The position numbers and the translations under genes were made by a program. From JBBKWJ01 sp037968895 (GTDB lineage: Bacteria > Actinomycetota > Acidimicrobiia > Acidimicrobiales > SZUA-35), in the NCBI GenBank assembly GCA_037968895.1, contig JBBKWJ010000078.1, forward strand, positions 1 through 39,042: DNA of 39,042 nucleotides, in the 5' to 3' direction. Positions within the stretch are counted from its first letter, which is position 1. Every line of letters begins with the position of its first letter. A model generated the notes under the pieces. The model saw only the letters and a program-made list of their open reading frames with translations. It was not told where the DNA came from and did not search any database. Below are positions 30,661-39,042 of the stretch, piece by piece.

Positions 30661-33600
30661 ATGAAGCGGTCTCGGCACGAGCGGTGGTTGCGAGCATGTG
30701 CCGCACTGTCGCTCGTTGTCGCGTCTGTTGTATTTGTCGACTCCCCATCCTCGGCTGCACCCGGCGATCTAGACGACGACGGAATCGCCGACACTCAGGA
30801 GGACGCGAATACTGACTTGGACGGCAACCCGGCCACGAACCCAGGCCCAGACACCGACAGCGACGGCCTCGCCAACTACCTCGACGCAGACGATGACGGT
30901 GATGCCATACCAACCATTTCCGAGAACGCCGACCCCAACTCGGACGCTGATCCCCGCGATGCTCGTGATTCTGATCACGACGGTCAGCCCGATTGGCTTG
31001 ATCTTCCCATAACCATCGATACCGATGGCAAGGTCGCCGCCGAGCAGAAAATCTCCTCAACGTTCGGTGGTCTTGCGCCCGATCTAGCTAGTGGCGATGA
31101 ATTCGGAGGGTCGACAGCCGGTGTCGGCGACCTCAACGGCGATGGCGTAACCGACATTGTCGTCGGCGCAAAGTTTGACGACGACGGCGGCGCCAATCGC
31201 GGCGCGGTTCGAATTTTGTTCCTGAATGACGATGGAACGGTTAATGGCCAACAGACGATCAGCGACACCCAAGGCGGTTTCGCTGGAAAACTCGACGACG
31301 ACGACAACTTTGGTGTTTCTGCCGCCGGACTCGGTGACCTTGATGGCGACGGAATCGGCGACATAGTTGTCGGTGCCGACTTTGATGATGACGGCGGCGC
31401 CGACGGGGGTGCCATTCACGTCTTGTTCTTGAATGCTGACGGGACCGTCAAAGCCGAACAGCGAATCAGCGATACAAAAGGCGGCTTCATCACGGCACTC
31501 GACACCACGGATCGCTTTGGGTATTCCATCGACTCGATCGGAGATCTGGACGGTGACGGCAGCAACGACATCGCGGTTGGTGCGTACGGGGATGATGACG
31601 GCGGTACCAACCGGGGTGCCGTGTACATCTTGTACTTGAACCCCGACGGGACCGTCAAAGCCGAACAGAAGATTAGCGACACCCAGGGCGGCCTTCTCGC
31701 GACGTTGAGCGACGACGGCGCCTTCAGTTCGGGCATCGCAGCCCTCGGAGACCTAGACGGTGACGGCAGCAACGACATCGCAGTCGGTGCCTATGGGGAT
31801 GATGACGGTGGCACCAACCGGGGTGCCGTTCACATCTTGTTCTTGAACCCCGACGGGACTGTCAAAGCCGAACAGAAGATTAGCGACACCCAGGGCGGTC
31901 TGACGGCCGTCCTCAATGACGCAGACAATTTTGGTGTTTCAGTGGCCAGCCTCGGTGACGCCGATGGTGACAACGTGGCCGATCTGATTGTCGGAGCTGC
32001 CGGTGACGGGAGTCGAGGGGCCGTACACATTCTCTTTATGAACGCTGACGGTACTGTTAAGAGTGGTCAAGAGATCAGCTTGGCAACAGGCGGACTCGCT
32101 GCGACGCTCGACATCGGCGACCAGTTTGGTCTGAGTGTGGCTGGGCTTGGCGACCTTGATGCTGACGGCGTTGTCGACGTGGCCGTTGGCGCTGTAGGCG
32201 ATGACGATGGCAGTGCTGACGCTGGAGCGTTGTACGTTCTCGGCCTTTCACCAAGCATGTACGTTGTGAACTCGACCGACGACGGCTCAGATGCAAATAC
32301 CGGCGATGGTCTATGCGACGCCAGTGGGACAAACATCGATGGAGCAACGAAGTGCACTTTGCGAGCCGCTCTTCAACAAGCCAACGCTTCTGGCGGACAG
32401 AAAACGATTAACTTCAATATTCCAATTACCGAACTCGGCTACACCGGGTCGGCTTGGCAAGTTTCGCTCACATCAACTCTTCCTCCCGTCACCGGATCGG
32501 TCCGAATCGATGGGACAACTCAACCCGGCTACGTCTCGAGTCCGCTGATCAACATCGACGGGGCTTCTCAGGTCGGGGCAATCGACGGCTTCCGCATTCC
32601 TGCTGGTGCTGACGGCACGGTTCTGAGCGCCCTCGCAATCACCAACTTCCCCGATCACGGCATCGTCGTGAATGCAAACACCGTGTCGCTCGTTGGCAAC
32701 TACGTCGGCGTTCTCCCCGACGGTGTCACCCCGGCTGGCAATGGTTCCGAAGGCATCGTTGTTTCGCTCGCAGCAACCGACACCACAATCGCCGACAGTC
32801 TCATTGGCGACAGCGGAGCAGCCGCAATCACGCTCAATGACTCATCGTCAGGCACGTTAATCACCGGAAACACAATCGGAACCGACGCCTCCGGTACCGT
32901 CGATCTCGGCAACTCGGAGGGCGTCTGGGCCGATACAAGCGGCACGGCGACCATCGGTGGCCCAACAGCCGCCGAAGGGAACACCATCGCTTTCAACACC
33001 TTCGTGGGCGTTGAACTTCAGAACTCAGGACCGGGCATCACGCTGCTCGGGAACTCGATCTTCAGCAACGGTGGCCTCGGCATCAACGCGGTGAGCGTCG
33101 GCGATCTCGCCTCCGGAGTAACACCGAACGACGCGGGTGACGCAGACGTTGGCCCAAACGCCCTGCTCAACTTCCCGGTAGTGGCCTCGGCGGTTGCGTC
33201 TGGCCCAATCGTGACGCTAGGTGGCACCTTCGACGTACCAGCTGGCAGCTACCGATTTGAGATCTTCTCAAATCCATCCGGCTCCGACGGATCGGGTTAC
33301 GGCGAAGGGGAAACGTACGTAGGATCGTCCACCCTCAGCCATTCAGGTGCTGGGCCACAAGCGTGGGGGGCTGCTTTTGTCGGTGCCATTGGTGACGAGA
33401 TCACGGTCACAATCACCGAGGATTTTGGCGGCGGGAGTTACGGCGCTACCTCTGAGTTCTCTGCAGTCGCGATCGTTCGCAACACGGTCGTCGTGAACTC
33501 GACCGGTGACGCTGGCGACGCCGCTGCTGGCGACGGTGTATGCGAGACCTCGACGGCCGGGGTATGCACCCTCCGTGCTGCCATTCAGGAGGCAAACGCC

Positions 33601-36600
33601 TTCGCCGGTACTGACACGATCACCTTCAACATTCCGACCAGCGACCCAAACTACGCGGCGGCCCCCCTCCGCTTCACCATTCGGCCGTCCAGTCTGCTCC
33701 CCGACATCAGCACACCAATGATCATCGATGGGTCGACGCAGCCGCAGCACGCGACCGAGGGACGTCCGGTAATCGTGGTCGACGGCACCAACGTCTCGGC
33801 CGGAGAAGAAAATGGTTTCTACCTGACTGGCGGCGGATCGACCCTTCGCGGGTTGGTCATCAACAATTGGGGTGACGACGCCGTCGACATCGAGTTCAAC
33901 GGTGGGAACACGATCGTGGGCAACTACATCGGCACCAACGTGACCGGCACAGCCGCTGCACCGAACGCGTGGGGTATCAACTTCAAAACCGGCGGTAACA
34001 CCATCGGCGGTAGTGACCCAGCTGACCGCAACGTGGTTTCGGGCAACACTAACGATGGGTTCTACATCTATACCGCTGCGGCCACTGGCAACGTCGTTCA
34101 AGGCAATTACGTTGGTACTAACGCCACTGGCACCGCCGCAATCGCCAACGGACGATATGGGCTCTACATCTTTAGTGGCGCCCACGACAACACCATCGGT
34201 GGTGCCACATCCGCCCATGGAAATGTGATTTCCGGAAATGGCTCCGGCGAAGGCGGGATCCTGGTGGATGGAGCCGCCACGAGTAGCAACACCATCCAGC
34301 ACAACCGCATCGGAACCAACGCCAACGGCGATTCCGCAATTCCGAACAACTTGCACGGCCTCCGAATCTCAAATGCACCTGGCACGCTGGTCCTTGACAA
34401 CCTCATTTCCGGAAACGATGTTCACGGCGTCTATATCAACAACACCGGTGCCACCGGAACACAGATGCTCCGCAACACCATCGGCACCAACCTGGCTGCT
34501 ACCGCACCTCTCCCCAACACCTTCGACGGAGTGCGTATCGAAGGCTGGGCGAACGGAGCGATCATCGGCTCTCCTGGCAATGGCAACGTCATCGCTGGCA
34601 ACGCGCAACGGGGCATCAACCTGAATAACTCGAACAGCAACACGATTCAGGCGAACTCCATCGGAACCAACACGGGCGGCACCGTCGATCTCGGCAACAC
34701 ACTGACTGGGATCTACACAACCGCCTTGGGCTCCTCGGACAACCTCATCGGCGGTTCGGGCGCTGGCGACGGAAACAAGATCGCGTTTAACGGCGAGGGC
34801 ATCACCTTCCTGTCCGGCACCGGCAACACCATCATCGGCAACGACATCTATTCCAACGATGCGCTCGGTATCGACTTCGATAATGACGGCGCCACCCCGA
34901 ACAGCAACGTGGATGCCTGGGTCAACTACCCGGTAAACATGTCGGCGTCCGAGACCGCAGGCACCGTGACTGTCGATTTCGATCTCGATGTGCCAGCGGG
35001 CGACTACCGCATTGATGCCTTCACCAACCCATCTGGTTCCGACCCGAGCGGATACGGCGAAGGCGAAACCTACGAGACCGCAACCACGATCACACACAGC
35101 GGCTCCGGCGTCGAGAACTTCCAGATTGCCTACGCAGGCTCCTTCGGCGACATCGTCTCGCTCACCGCGACCGAAGAATCCACTGGTCCGGTCTATGGCG
35201 CGACCTCGGAGTTCTCAGCCACCGTGACGGCGACGCTAGTTATCGTTCCAAACCAACCGCCTGTCCTCACACCAATTGCGGACCAGACCGTCGACGAAAA
35301 CGCACTACTCACGTTCACCGCGACCGCAACCGACCCTGATGTCCCCGCCGACACCCTCACCTTCACCCTCGAAGACGGCGTCGACACCGTCCCCACCGGC
35401 GCAGCCATCACGGCTAGCGGTGTATTCACCTGGACACCGACCGAGTCCCAAGGCGGCACCACCCACAGCTTCAAGATCCGGGTCACCGACGACGGCACCG
35501 GCACCCTGTTCGATGAACAAGAGATCCTGTTCACCATCAACGACACCAACACCGCCCCTACACTTACCTCACCGGGCAGCCAAGTGTCGGGAGAAGGACA
35601 AGCGATCACATTGCTGATCGCGGGCACCGATCCTGACGTGCCTACAGACACGCTCGCATGGTCGGCCACGGGTCTTCCCCCCGGACTCAGCATCTCGCCG
35701 ACAACCGGTGAAATCTCCGGAACAGTTTCCGTCACTGCCGCAGTCGCATCTCCGTATTCTGTCGATGTCACCGTCGACGACGGCAACGGCGGGACAGACA
35801 CCGTCACCTTCGCATGGACCGTGACCGACACCAACCAGGCGCCAGTTCTCGCTGCCATTGGGACCCAGACGATCAATGAACACCAGTCTCTCAGCTTCTT
35901 CGCATCGGCGACTGACGCCGACCTACCTGCTGACACCCTCACGTGGTCGGCTACAGGACTACCATCCGGCGCCTCGCTAGACCCCAACACTGGCGCCTTC
36001 GCCTGGACACCTACTGAACTGCAGGGACCAGGCGTCTACACAGTGTCCATAACCGTCACCGACAATGGCACACCGGCGCTCAGCGACTCTGAGTCGTTTG
36101 CGATCACAGTGAATGAGGTCAATGCAGCACCGATGCTCGCGACGCTCGCCAACATCGTGACGCCTCCTCAAACATTAGTGAGCTTCACCGCTACCGCGAC
36201 TGACGTTGATAGCCCCTCAAACACGCTCACATTCACCGCCACCGGAATGCCAGCAGGAGCGACACTCAACCCACTAACCGGGGCCTTCCTCTGGAACCCG
36301 TCGGCGGCCGATGCCAGCACCATTCACTCGATCACCATCACCGTCAACGACAGCGGACTACCTAGCCTCAGTGATTCGAAGAGCTTCACACTGACTGTCG
36401 GCGCGACAACAACGACAAGCACGACAACGACAAGCACGACATCGACCACAACGACATCACCTCCATCGACGACGACCACTACGTCATCACCATCGACAAC
36501 AACCAGTTCGACCTCGGCACTACCAACCACGACGACCGCAACATTCATCCCGAATACGCCTCCGCGTGCCTTGTCCGTCGCACCGAAGTCAATTGGTGAA

Positions 36601-37887
36601 CAGAAGCTGTTCTCAATCCAGATTGAGGCCACAGACCTTGATGGCGATGTCCTGAGCTACAGCCTCGTCGGCGCGCCAAGGGGAGTTCGCATCAACCGAT
36701 CTACTGGCTTGCTGAGTTGGACCCCGAGCGAGGCTCAGGGGCCGGCACAGTACAACTTCAGTGTCCGGATCAGCGACAGCAGCGCCAACCAGAACAGTGT
36801 GGTGCTCCCACTATCGATCTCGGTGAGAGAGGTAAACGAACCTCCGATCCTCGCCGCACCGACTGACCAAGAGATCGCGGTCGGAACGGCATTCACATTC
36901 GGGTTGGCGGCTTCTGATGCCGATATTCCGACAAATGAATTGCGGTTCACGGTCGACGAGGGCCCACAGGACCTCACCGTCGATCCAGAATCTGGTCTCA
37001 TCGCTTGGACGCCCGGCAACGACCAAGCAGGCCAAGAATTCCTAGTTCGCATCTCGGTTGCTGATGACGCCGCGCCGTCATCGGTGACGAGCGTTTCCTT
37101 TACCGTTACCGTCTCGCCCTTGTCACTGTCCTTTGCCGAACTTCGTGCTCGCGGCGACATCTTCACCACGAACTACGGGCAACCAGTGTTCCTTGCCATC
37201 TTGGCCAACGATGCCGGGAGCGAGCTTCAAATCGATAGCTTCACTCAACCATCCTCTGGCACCGTCACTCTTCGCGACGATGGACTTTGGTACGAGCCGG
37301 AAAGCGGCTTTGCCGGGACCGCCATGTTCCAGTATGTCGTCGTCGGTACTGATGGCTCAAGAGGGACCGCTTCAGTCATCGTCAACGTCGCAGCACCTCG
37401 TCTTGAAAGTGTCGACAACTCCATCGATCTCGAACTCTGGGACTACACGGCGACTGAAGAGGTCGCTGCCCCCCTCACGTTTGCCAATGTCGGCACCGCC
37501 CTATTCGACGCCCTCGGTTCACTCCGAATCCCAACTCGGCTCCTCATCTTGTCTGGCGCTTGGGTTTTCGTATTCTCGCTGGCGGTTGCGCGACTCACCA
37601 AGCCGTGGTGGTTTGGCACGGTTTCGAACGTGTCGCGAGGCGATTCGGCCTTGGTGCTCAGAAGCGCGAGGGGTCCGGTTCGGTTCCGCTTCCGCCACGA
37701 TGCCGACCTTATTTGGATCTCCGCCAGACGAACGTGGCGTGGTGGAACCTGGTACCGAAGAGTAGAAACACCTGCTGGCAATGGCCTTGTGCAAGCTGAT
37801 CAGGTCGTCCCAATGCTCGACGCGTATCTCGACCATGGCCTATTCTCGGCGAATGGCCAGCGCTCCGATCCCTTACTTGACCTGTAG
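30661..37887 (+). CDS. Giant modular surface protein with beta-helix, FG-GAP and Ig-like domains
   Basis: This predicted exported protein has 2408 residues. Signal peptide 1-33 (ALSLVVASVVFV then SSAA). Residues 34-119 are Asp-rich calcium-type repeats (DSDGLANYLDADDDGD). Residues 120-531 hold six FG-GAP repeats with GDLDGDG cores. Two modules of CSLREA motif (CTLRAALQQANA, CTLRAAIQEANA) plus parallel beta-helix repeats plus an NPSGSD-type end domain span 533-940 and 941-1523. Four Ig-like domains (about 1530-1915), a Thr-rich stalk (1916-1961), two more Ig-like domains and a final beta domain follow, then one membrane helix (about 2294-2311) and a basic tail of about 95 residues. It is likely an adhesin. 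ATG 30661 gives the signal peptide; TTG 30631 would mask it. No ribosome site is visible, so coupling to the sensor gene is likely. Confidence 0.88.
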   Translation: MKRSRHERWLRACAALSLVVASVVFVDSPSSAAPGDLDDDGIADTQEDANTDLDGNPATNPGPDTDSDGLANYLDADDDGDAIPTISENADPNSDADPRDARDSDHDGQPDWLDLPITIDTDGKVAAEQKISSTFGGLAPDLASGDEFGGSTAGVGDLNGDGVTDIVVGAKFDDDGGANRGAVRILFLNDDGTVNGQQTISDTQGGFAGKLDDDDNFGVSAAGLGDLDGDGIGDIVVGADFDDDGGADGGAIHVLFLNADGTVKAEQRISDTKGGFITALDTTDRFGYSIDSIGDLDGDGSNDIAVGAYGDDDGGTNRGAVYILYLNPDGTVKAEQKISDTQGGLLATLSDDGAFSSGIAALGDLDGDGSNDIAVGAYGDDDGGTNRGAVHILFLNPDGTVKAEQKISDTQGGLTAVLNDADNFGVSVASLGDADGDNVADLIVGAAGDGSRGAVHILFMNADGTVKSGQEISLATGGLAATLDIGDQFGLSVAGLGDLDADGVVDVAVGAVGDDDGSADAGALYVLGLSPSMYVVNSTDDGSDANTGDGLCDASGTNIDGATKCTLRAALQQANASGGQKTINFNIPITELGYTGSAWQVSLTSTLPPVTGSVRIDGTTQPGYVSSPLINIDGASQVGAIDGFRIPAGADGTVLSALAITNFPDHGIVVNANTVSLVGNYVGVLPDGVTPAGNGSEGIVVSLAATDTTIADSLIGDSGAAAITLNDSSSGTLITGNTIGTDASGTVDLGNSEGVWADTSGTATIGGPTAAEGNTIAFNTFVGVELQNSGPGITLLGNSIFSNGGLGINAVSVGDLASGVTPNDAGDADVGPNALLNFPVVASAVASGPIVTLGGTFDVPAGSYRFEIFSNPSGSDGSGYGEGETYVGSSTLSHSGAGPQAWGAAFVGAIGDEITVTITEDFGGGSYGATSEFSAVAIVRNTVVVNSTGDAGDAAAGDGVCETSTAGVCTLRAAIQEANAFAGTDTITFNIPTSDPNYAAAPLRFTIRPSSLLPDISTPMIIDGSTQPQHATEGRPVIVVDGTNVSAGEENGFYLTGGGSTLRGLVINNWGDDAVDIEFNGGNTIVGNYIGTNVTGTAAAPNAWGINFKTGGNTIGGSDPADRNVVSGNTNDGFYIYTAAATGNVVQGNYVGTNATGTAAIANGRYGLYIFSGAHDNTIGGATSAHGNVISGNGSGEGGILVDGAATSSNTIQHNRIGTNANGDSAIPNNLHGLRISNAPGTLVLDNLISGNDVHGVYINNTGATGTQMLRNTIGTNLAATAPLPNTFDGVRIEGWANGAIIGSPGNGNVIAGNAQRGINLNNSNSNTIQANSIGTNTGGTVDLGNTLTGIYTTALGSSDNLIGGSGAGDGNKIAFNGEGITFLSGTGNTIIGNDIYSNDALGIDFDNDGATPNSNVDAWVNYPVNMSASETAGTVTVDFDLDVPAGDYRIDAFTNPSGSDPSGYGEGETYETATTITHSGSGVENFQIAYAGSFGDIVSLTATEESTGPVYGATSEFSATVTATLVIVPNQPPVLTPIADQTVDENALLTFTATATDPDVPADTLTFTLEDGVDTVPTGAAITASGVFTWTPTESQGGTTHSFKIRVTDDGTGTLFDEQEILFTINDTNTAPTLTSPGSQVSGEGQAITLLIAGTDPDVPTDTLAWSATGLPPGLSISPTTGEISGTVSVTAAVASPYSVDVTVDDGNGGTDTVTFAWTVTDTNQAPVLAAIGTQTINEHQSLSFFASATDADLPADTLTWSATGLPSGASLDPNTGAFAWTPTELQGPGVYTVSITVTDNGTPALSDSESFAITVNEVNAAPMLATLANIVTPPQTLVSFTATATDVDSPSNTLTFTATGMPAGATLNPLTGAFLWNPSAADASTIHSITITVNDSGLPSLSDSKSFTLTVGATTTTSTTTTSTTSTTTTSPPSTTTTTSSPSTTTSSTSALPTTTTATFIPNTPPRALSVAPKSIGEQKLFSIQIEATDLDGDVLSYSLVGAPRGVRINRSTGLLSWTPSEAQGPAQYNFSVRISDSSANQNSVVLPLSISVREVNEPPILAAPTDQEIAVGTAFTFGLAASDADIPTNELRFTVDEGPQDLTVDPESGLIAWTPGNDQAGQEFLVRISVADDAAPSSVTSVSFTVTVSPLSLSFAELRARGDIFTTNYGQPVFLAILANDAGSELQIDSFTQPSSGTVTLRDDGLWYEPESGFAGTAMFQYVVVGTDGSRGTASVIVNVAAPRLESVDNSIDLELWDYTATEEVAAPLTFANVGTALFDALGSLRIPTRLLILSGAWVFVFSLAVARLTKPWWFGTVSNVSRGDSALVLRSARGPVRFRFRHDADLIWISARRTWRGGTWYRRVETPAGNGLVQADQVVPMLDAYLDHGLFSANGQRSDPLLDL
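31549..31898 (+). repeat. Recent tandem duplication of one FG-GAP unit
   Basis: Two 143-base copies at 31549-31691 and 31756-31898 (period 207 bases, 69 residues) differ at about 10 positions by my count, mostly third codon positions. The flanking FG-GAP units are much more diverged, so this duplication is young. Confidence 0.8.
32257..35230 (+). repeat. Duplicated CSLREA-beta-helix-NPSGSD module
   Basis: The first module spans about 32257-33480 and the second about 33481-35230. Both open with VVNST(D/G)D, run through beta-helix turns with GNxIGT and NTIGG patterns, and close with NPSGSD-SGYGEGETY and YGATSEFSA. The second has extra beta-helix turns. The duplication is old at DNA level but plain in protein. 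Confidence 0.75.
36406..36543 (+). repeat. Thr/Ser-rich low-complexity stalk
   Basis: Short ACAACGAC/ACGACATCG-type units encode a run of Thr and Ser with a few Pro residues between the fourth and fifth Ig-like domains. This is a probable extended, possibly glycosylated spacer and a likely site of length variation. Confidence 0.8.
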
Positions 37888-38701
37888 CGACGCGTCGGCA
37901 GCGCTGAAGTTCTATACCACCGCGTTCAACGCAAAAGAGCAGATGAGGGTGGTTGGCGACGATGGCCGCATCGGTCACGCCCAGCTAGAAGTCGCCGGAG
38001 GCCAAATCTACGTCTCGGATGAATACCCCGAAATGGGTGTCCAGTCGCCGGAAACGCTCGGAGGATCCTCGGTCGCAATCGTGCTCGACGTCGATGACAC
38101 CGATGCCTGGTTCACCCGTTCGATTAAGGCCGGAGCGACTGCCCTGTCGGACCCAGCTGATCAGGGGCACGGAACCCGCCAAGCAACGATCCTCGACCCC
38201 ATCGGGTATCGGTGGATGCTTTCCCAGCAACTTGAAGACTTCGATGTCGACACATACGCCGAGCGGATGGAGGGGTCAGGTTTTGCAGTCCATTCCTCAA
38301 GTCCGAGAGGCGCAATCTGGTCGGCCCTCAATCTGGCCGACGCGCTGGCTGGCATCGGTCTACTCGTTGATGTATTCGGCTTCGAAGAGACGTTGGTGGT
38401 CCCGGGCAGTTCGCCAGACGAGATCGTCCATAGCCAGCTCACATGGCCAGAGGGAGGCGTGCTCCAAGCCGCCTCGGCCAACCGGGATGGCAACATCTTC
38501 TCCCAACAGCCGACCGGAGCAGCCAACATTTACGTCATCACGGCTGATCCCGCCGCAGTTCACGCTCGTTGTGTCGATGCTGGCGTTGAGATTGTCGCGC
38601 CGCTCGAAGCGCCCGACCACGATCCGGGCGGCTCAATATTCTCGGTTCGTGACCCCGAGGGGAATCTCTTCTCATTTGGGACATACGCCGGCGAAAGTTA
38701 G
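37853..38701 (+). CDS. Two-domain VOC (glyoxalase-like) protein
   Basis: This 282-residue protein has two vicinal-oxygen-chelate modules. The first (about 1-130) has PYLTCSDASAALKFYTTAF, GHAQLEVAGGQIYVSDE and DPIGYRWMLSQ, close to the PhnB/YdcJ-like group. The second (about 145-282) has FSVRDPEGNLFSFGTY at its end. Metal-ligand His/Glu positions are only partly preserved in the second, so function is open. ATG 37853 overlaps the end of the giant protein gene by 35 bases, and ATG 37835, in frame, overlaps by 53. The overlap implies coupling to, or at least read-through from, the surface locus, although a functional link is unlikely. Confidence 0.85.
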   Translation: MASAPIPYLTCSDASAALKFYTTAFNAKEQMRVVGDDGRIGHAQLEVAGGQIYVSDEYPEMGVQSPETLGGSSVAIVLDVDDTDAWFTRSIKAGATALSDPADQGHGTRQATILDPIGYRWMLSQQLEDFDVDTYAERMEGSGFAVHSSSPRGAIWSALNLADALAGIGLLVDVFGFEETLVVPGSSPDEIVHSQLTWPEGGVLQAASANRDGNIFSQQPTGAANIYVITADPAAVHARCVDAGVEIVAPLEAPDHDPGGSIFSVRDPEGNLFSFGTYAGES

Positions 38702-38737
38702 CCAACCATCGTTTGGAAACGAATCGGTTGACCCGGC

Positions 38738-38743
38738 TACGGT
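38738..38743 (+). promoter_or_regulatory. Candidate -10 for the LLM oxidoreductase gene, leaderless
   Basis: TACGGT ends 6 bases before the ATG at 38750. TTGGAA (38713-38718) with a 19-base spacer may serve as a -35. No ribosome site is visible. Confidence 0.35.
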
Positions 38744-38749
38744 CGGCGG

Positions 38750-39042
38750 ATGCGCTTCAGTCATTGGATAGGTAATGGACACTCCTGGCAAGACATTCGC
38801 GATGCAGGCGTCCGCGCCGAGCAGACCGACTGGGACGGGCTTTGGGTTGCTGACCATTTCATGCCGAATCAGGCTGATACCACCGGCCCGATTCACGAGG
38901 CATGGTCGGTGTTGTCAGGCCTGGCGACCCTCACCGAAAAGGTGCGCTTAGGACCCCTCGTCTGCGGCAACACATATCGCCACCCTGCCGTGCTCGCTAA
39001 ACAGGCTGTCGCCGCCGACCACATTTCTGGTGGCCGAGTTGT
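38750..39042 (+). CDS. LLM-class flavin/F420-dependent oxidoreductase, N-terminal part
   Basis: These are the first 97 residues of a luciferase-like TIM-barrel oxidoreductase, cut by the window end. The family pattern is clear: RFSHWIGNG, WDGLWVADHFMP, EAWSVLSGLATLTEKVRLGPLVCGNTYRHPAVLAKQAVAADHISGGR-type layout (LGPLVCGNTYRHPAVLAKQ). F420 use is usual for actinobacterial members and is inferred here. The ATG is chosen because it gives the usual N-terminal strand and sits 6 bases after a TAnnnT hexamer. Confidence 0.9.
   Translation, partial: MRFSHWIGNGHSWQDIRDAGVRAEQTDWDGLWVADHFMPNQADTTGPIHEAWSVLSGLATLTEKVRLGPLVCGNTYRHPAVLAKQAVAADHISGGRV

Noticed and set aside
33900..34800. Regular spacing of GGCAACACCATCGG-like words as a possible CRISPR or DNA repeat array
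   Set aside because: They fall in frame within beta-helix turns, vary in sequence and spacing, and lack unique spacers between identical repeats.
33343..35990. Long minus-strand open frames opposite the surface protein (337, 242 and 265 codons)
   Set aside because: They are mirror frames of GC-rich, repeat-coding sequence. They show no domain pattern, have no ribosome sites and overlap a clearly coding strand.
36406..36543. Thr-rich repeat as a phase-variation tract
   Set aside because: Units are imperfect and mostly change length in multiples of three without a homopolymer. Length variation is possible, but frameshift switching is not supported.

Overview
This window is GC-rich, densely coded bacterial DNA that looks like a free-living actinobacterium, most likely an Acidimicrobiia/Ilumatobacter-type lineage. 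That is an inference. It rests on an F420-type LLM oxidoreductase, an actinobacterial MerR/CopA pair, an Hsp70-like protein with a transmembrane tail, GTG starts, apparently leaderless promoters, and large secreted proteins with CSLREA/beta-helix and Thr-rich segments. I see no tRNA, rRNA, CRISPR array, insertion sequence, phage gene or replication origin.

Region 1 (1-4051) holds an oxidative set on the minus strand (acyl-CoA dehydrogenase and two short-chain dehydrogenases, the last cut by the window edge), a divergent alpha/beta hydrolase, and an orphan FetB-like permease. Region 2 (4107-8996) is a metal-export locus: a MerR regulator and a copper-type P1B ATPase whose C-terminal CopZ-like domain has its own internal ribosome-binding site and ATG. 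A membrane-anchored Hsp70-like protein follows.

Region 3 (9026-13367, minus strand) is a strongly coupled operon: patatin-like lipase, a 37-residue single-helix membrane protein, a nucleotide-pyrophosphatase-type phosphodiesterase, a PhyH-type dioxygenase, a metallo-beta-lactamase-fold hydrolase and a GNAT acetyltransferase. The last four overlap by 4 bases (ATGA or GTGA) at every junction. The combination suggests breakdown or remodelling of a phospholipid, organophosphate or phosphonate, but the substrate is unknown. Divergently, a SGNH hydrolase precedes an ABC ATPase and fused ABC-2 permease, followed by a broken remnant gene with a -1 frameshift.

Region 4 (17272-27516) is an anaerobic/redox and sulfur block: pyruvate:ferredoxin oxidoreductase with a coupled DHODH-like flavoprotein, a PNPOx-like flavin protein, pyruvate phosphate dikinase, then divergently a sulfide:quinone-oxidoreductase-like protein, a DsrC/TusE-like protein and a DsrE2-like protein. 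The ppdK/sqr intergenic region carries two GGG-N8-CCC-type sites 35 bp apart that resemble DosR/DevR boxes. A hypoxia-controlled switch joining PEP/pyruvate/acetyl-CoA flux with sulfide oxidation is the most interesting systems-level idea here. The DsrC-like protein has its second cysteine two residues out of the classical register.

Region 5 (27539-37887) is a surface/signalling locus: a membrane GAF-GGDEF diguanylate cyclase diverges from a two-helix sensor with a degenerate histidine-kinase-like ATPase domain, followed by a 2408-residue mosaic surface protein (Ca-binding repeats, FG-GAP propeller, two CSLREA/beta-helix modules, six Ig-like domains, Thr-rich stalk, C-terminal membrane anchor and basic cytoplasmic tail). 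A two-domain VOC protein and the start of an LLM flavin/F420 oxidoreductase close the window.
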